From Desulfobacteraceae bacterium UBA2771 (GTDB lineage Bacteria; Desulfobacterota; Desulfobacteria; Desulfobacterales; Desulfosarcinaceae): 5,859 nucleotides of DNA. Within the stretch, counting starts at the first letter, position 1; the number at the start of each line of letters is the position of its first letter. Shown piece by piece: positions 5,722 through 5,859 of the stretch. A program made the position numbers and the translations under genes. Location of the stretch: positions 1 to 5,859 of the forward strand of contig DEIP01000177.1 of the NCBI GenBank assembly GCA_002352605.1, in the 5' to 3' direction. The notes under the pieces are model-generated. The model saw only the letters and a list, made by a program, of their open reading frames with translations, was not told where the DNA came from and ran no database searches.

Positions 5722-5859
5722 GTAACCGTTCACCCCCCCCCAAACATTTCTATACTGGGATTGGGGAAGGCGCGATGCCTTTTCTACCGAGGGATAGCGT
5801 TTCAGCGATATATTGCCAGGGATCTTGATTGCGCAGCCTACATGTTTCAATGACGCTTA
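5722..5859 (-). mobile_element. IS66-family insertion sequence, terminal part (continues beyond window)
   Basis: The element starts with GTAACCGTTCACC at 5722. IS66-family inverted repeats characteristically begin 5'-GTAA. A C9 run follows at 5733-5741. The stop of a minus-strand transposase-like frame is only 28 nt inside this end, as in IS66 elements. It interrupts the universal stress protein gene exactly at the GTAA. IS66 elements make 8-bp target duplications, so GGCATCCA (5714-5721) should recur at the far end. Family assignment rests on the terminus and 35 residues of transposase. Confidence 0.6.
5750..5859 (-). CDS. IS66-family transposase C-terminus (partial)
   Basis: Reading leftward from the window edge (first full codon at 5857), 35 residues precede TAG 5752-5750. 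They start SVIETCRLRNQDPWQYIAET and finish with KGIAPSPIPV. The V-I-E-T-C-R block, followed by a conserved Pro-Trp/Tyr-x-Tyr and a short Pro-rich end, is typical of IS66 transposase C-termini. These follow the catalytic DDE domain, which would lie outside the window. Whether the whole transposase is intact cannot be judged here. Confidence 0.6.
   Translation of the reverse strand, partial: SVIETCRLRNQDPWQYIAETLSLGRKGIAPSPIPV

Noticed and set aside
5489..5725. 78-codon plus-strand frame opposite the universal stress protein
   Set aside because: It is the antisense shadow of a clear UspA-fold C-terminus.
5733..5741. C9 run as a phase-variation tract
   Set aside because: It lies in the non-coding end of the insertion sequence, outside any intact gene, so length change would switch nothing evident.

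Overview
The window reads as accessory-flavoured chromosome from a moderately GC-rich, probably anaerobic bacterium. The gene mix fits Desulfobacterota (sulfate-reducer-like): a PerR-type regulator, a citrate synthase, a membrane-anchored rubredoxin-type protein, a thioredoxin reductase fused to thioredoxin folds, a hotdog acyl-CoA thioesterase and a universal stress protein. The taxon is inferred from protein style only; no rRNA or other marker is present.

Layout. Bases 1-189 hold a possible 3' tail of an upstream gene and an imperfect direct repeat. A PerR/Fur-family regulator follows (best start GTG at 248, to 667). Bases 668-961 form a long leader with an extended -10 promoter and a perfect 7-2-7 palindrome at 718-733. 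Then comes a compact co-directional cluster: citrate synthase (962-2068), rubredoxin-domain/4-TM membrane protein (2113-2808), thioredoxin reductase with an N-terminal tandem thioredoxin domain (2849-4456) and acyl-CoA thioesterase (from 4456, overlapping by 1 nt). Gaps are 44, 40 and -1 nt, so one transcript is likely. The right end (4800-5859) is damaged: the thioesterase is frameshifted near 4800, an unrecognised small gene (5028-5322) is split over three frames, and a minus-strand universal stress protein gene is cut at 5721/5722 by the end of an IS66-type insertion sequence that runs off the window.

How the genes may work together. PerR has every metal and peroxide-sensing residue. The rubredoxin membrane protein and the thiol reductase are plausible parts of an electron or thiol redox response in an anaerobe. 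Citrate synthase and the thioesterase share acetyl/acyl-CoA chemistry. PerR control of the downstream cluster is inference; I see no classical PerR box.

The most notable observation is in citrate synthase. The frame is fully open, but about 24-26 residues are missing between the GPLHGGAN motif and the DPRA motif. That is exactly the stretch that normally carries the second catalytic histidine (GFGHRVYK, E. coli His305) and an oxaloacetate-binding arginine (Arg299). The spacing downstream matches E. coli GltA to the residue. This is either a clean in-frame deletion giving a dead or altered enzyme, or an assembly error. I found no CRISPR array, tRNA, rRNA or clear new defence system.
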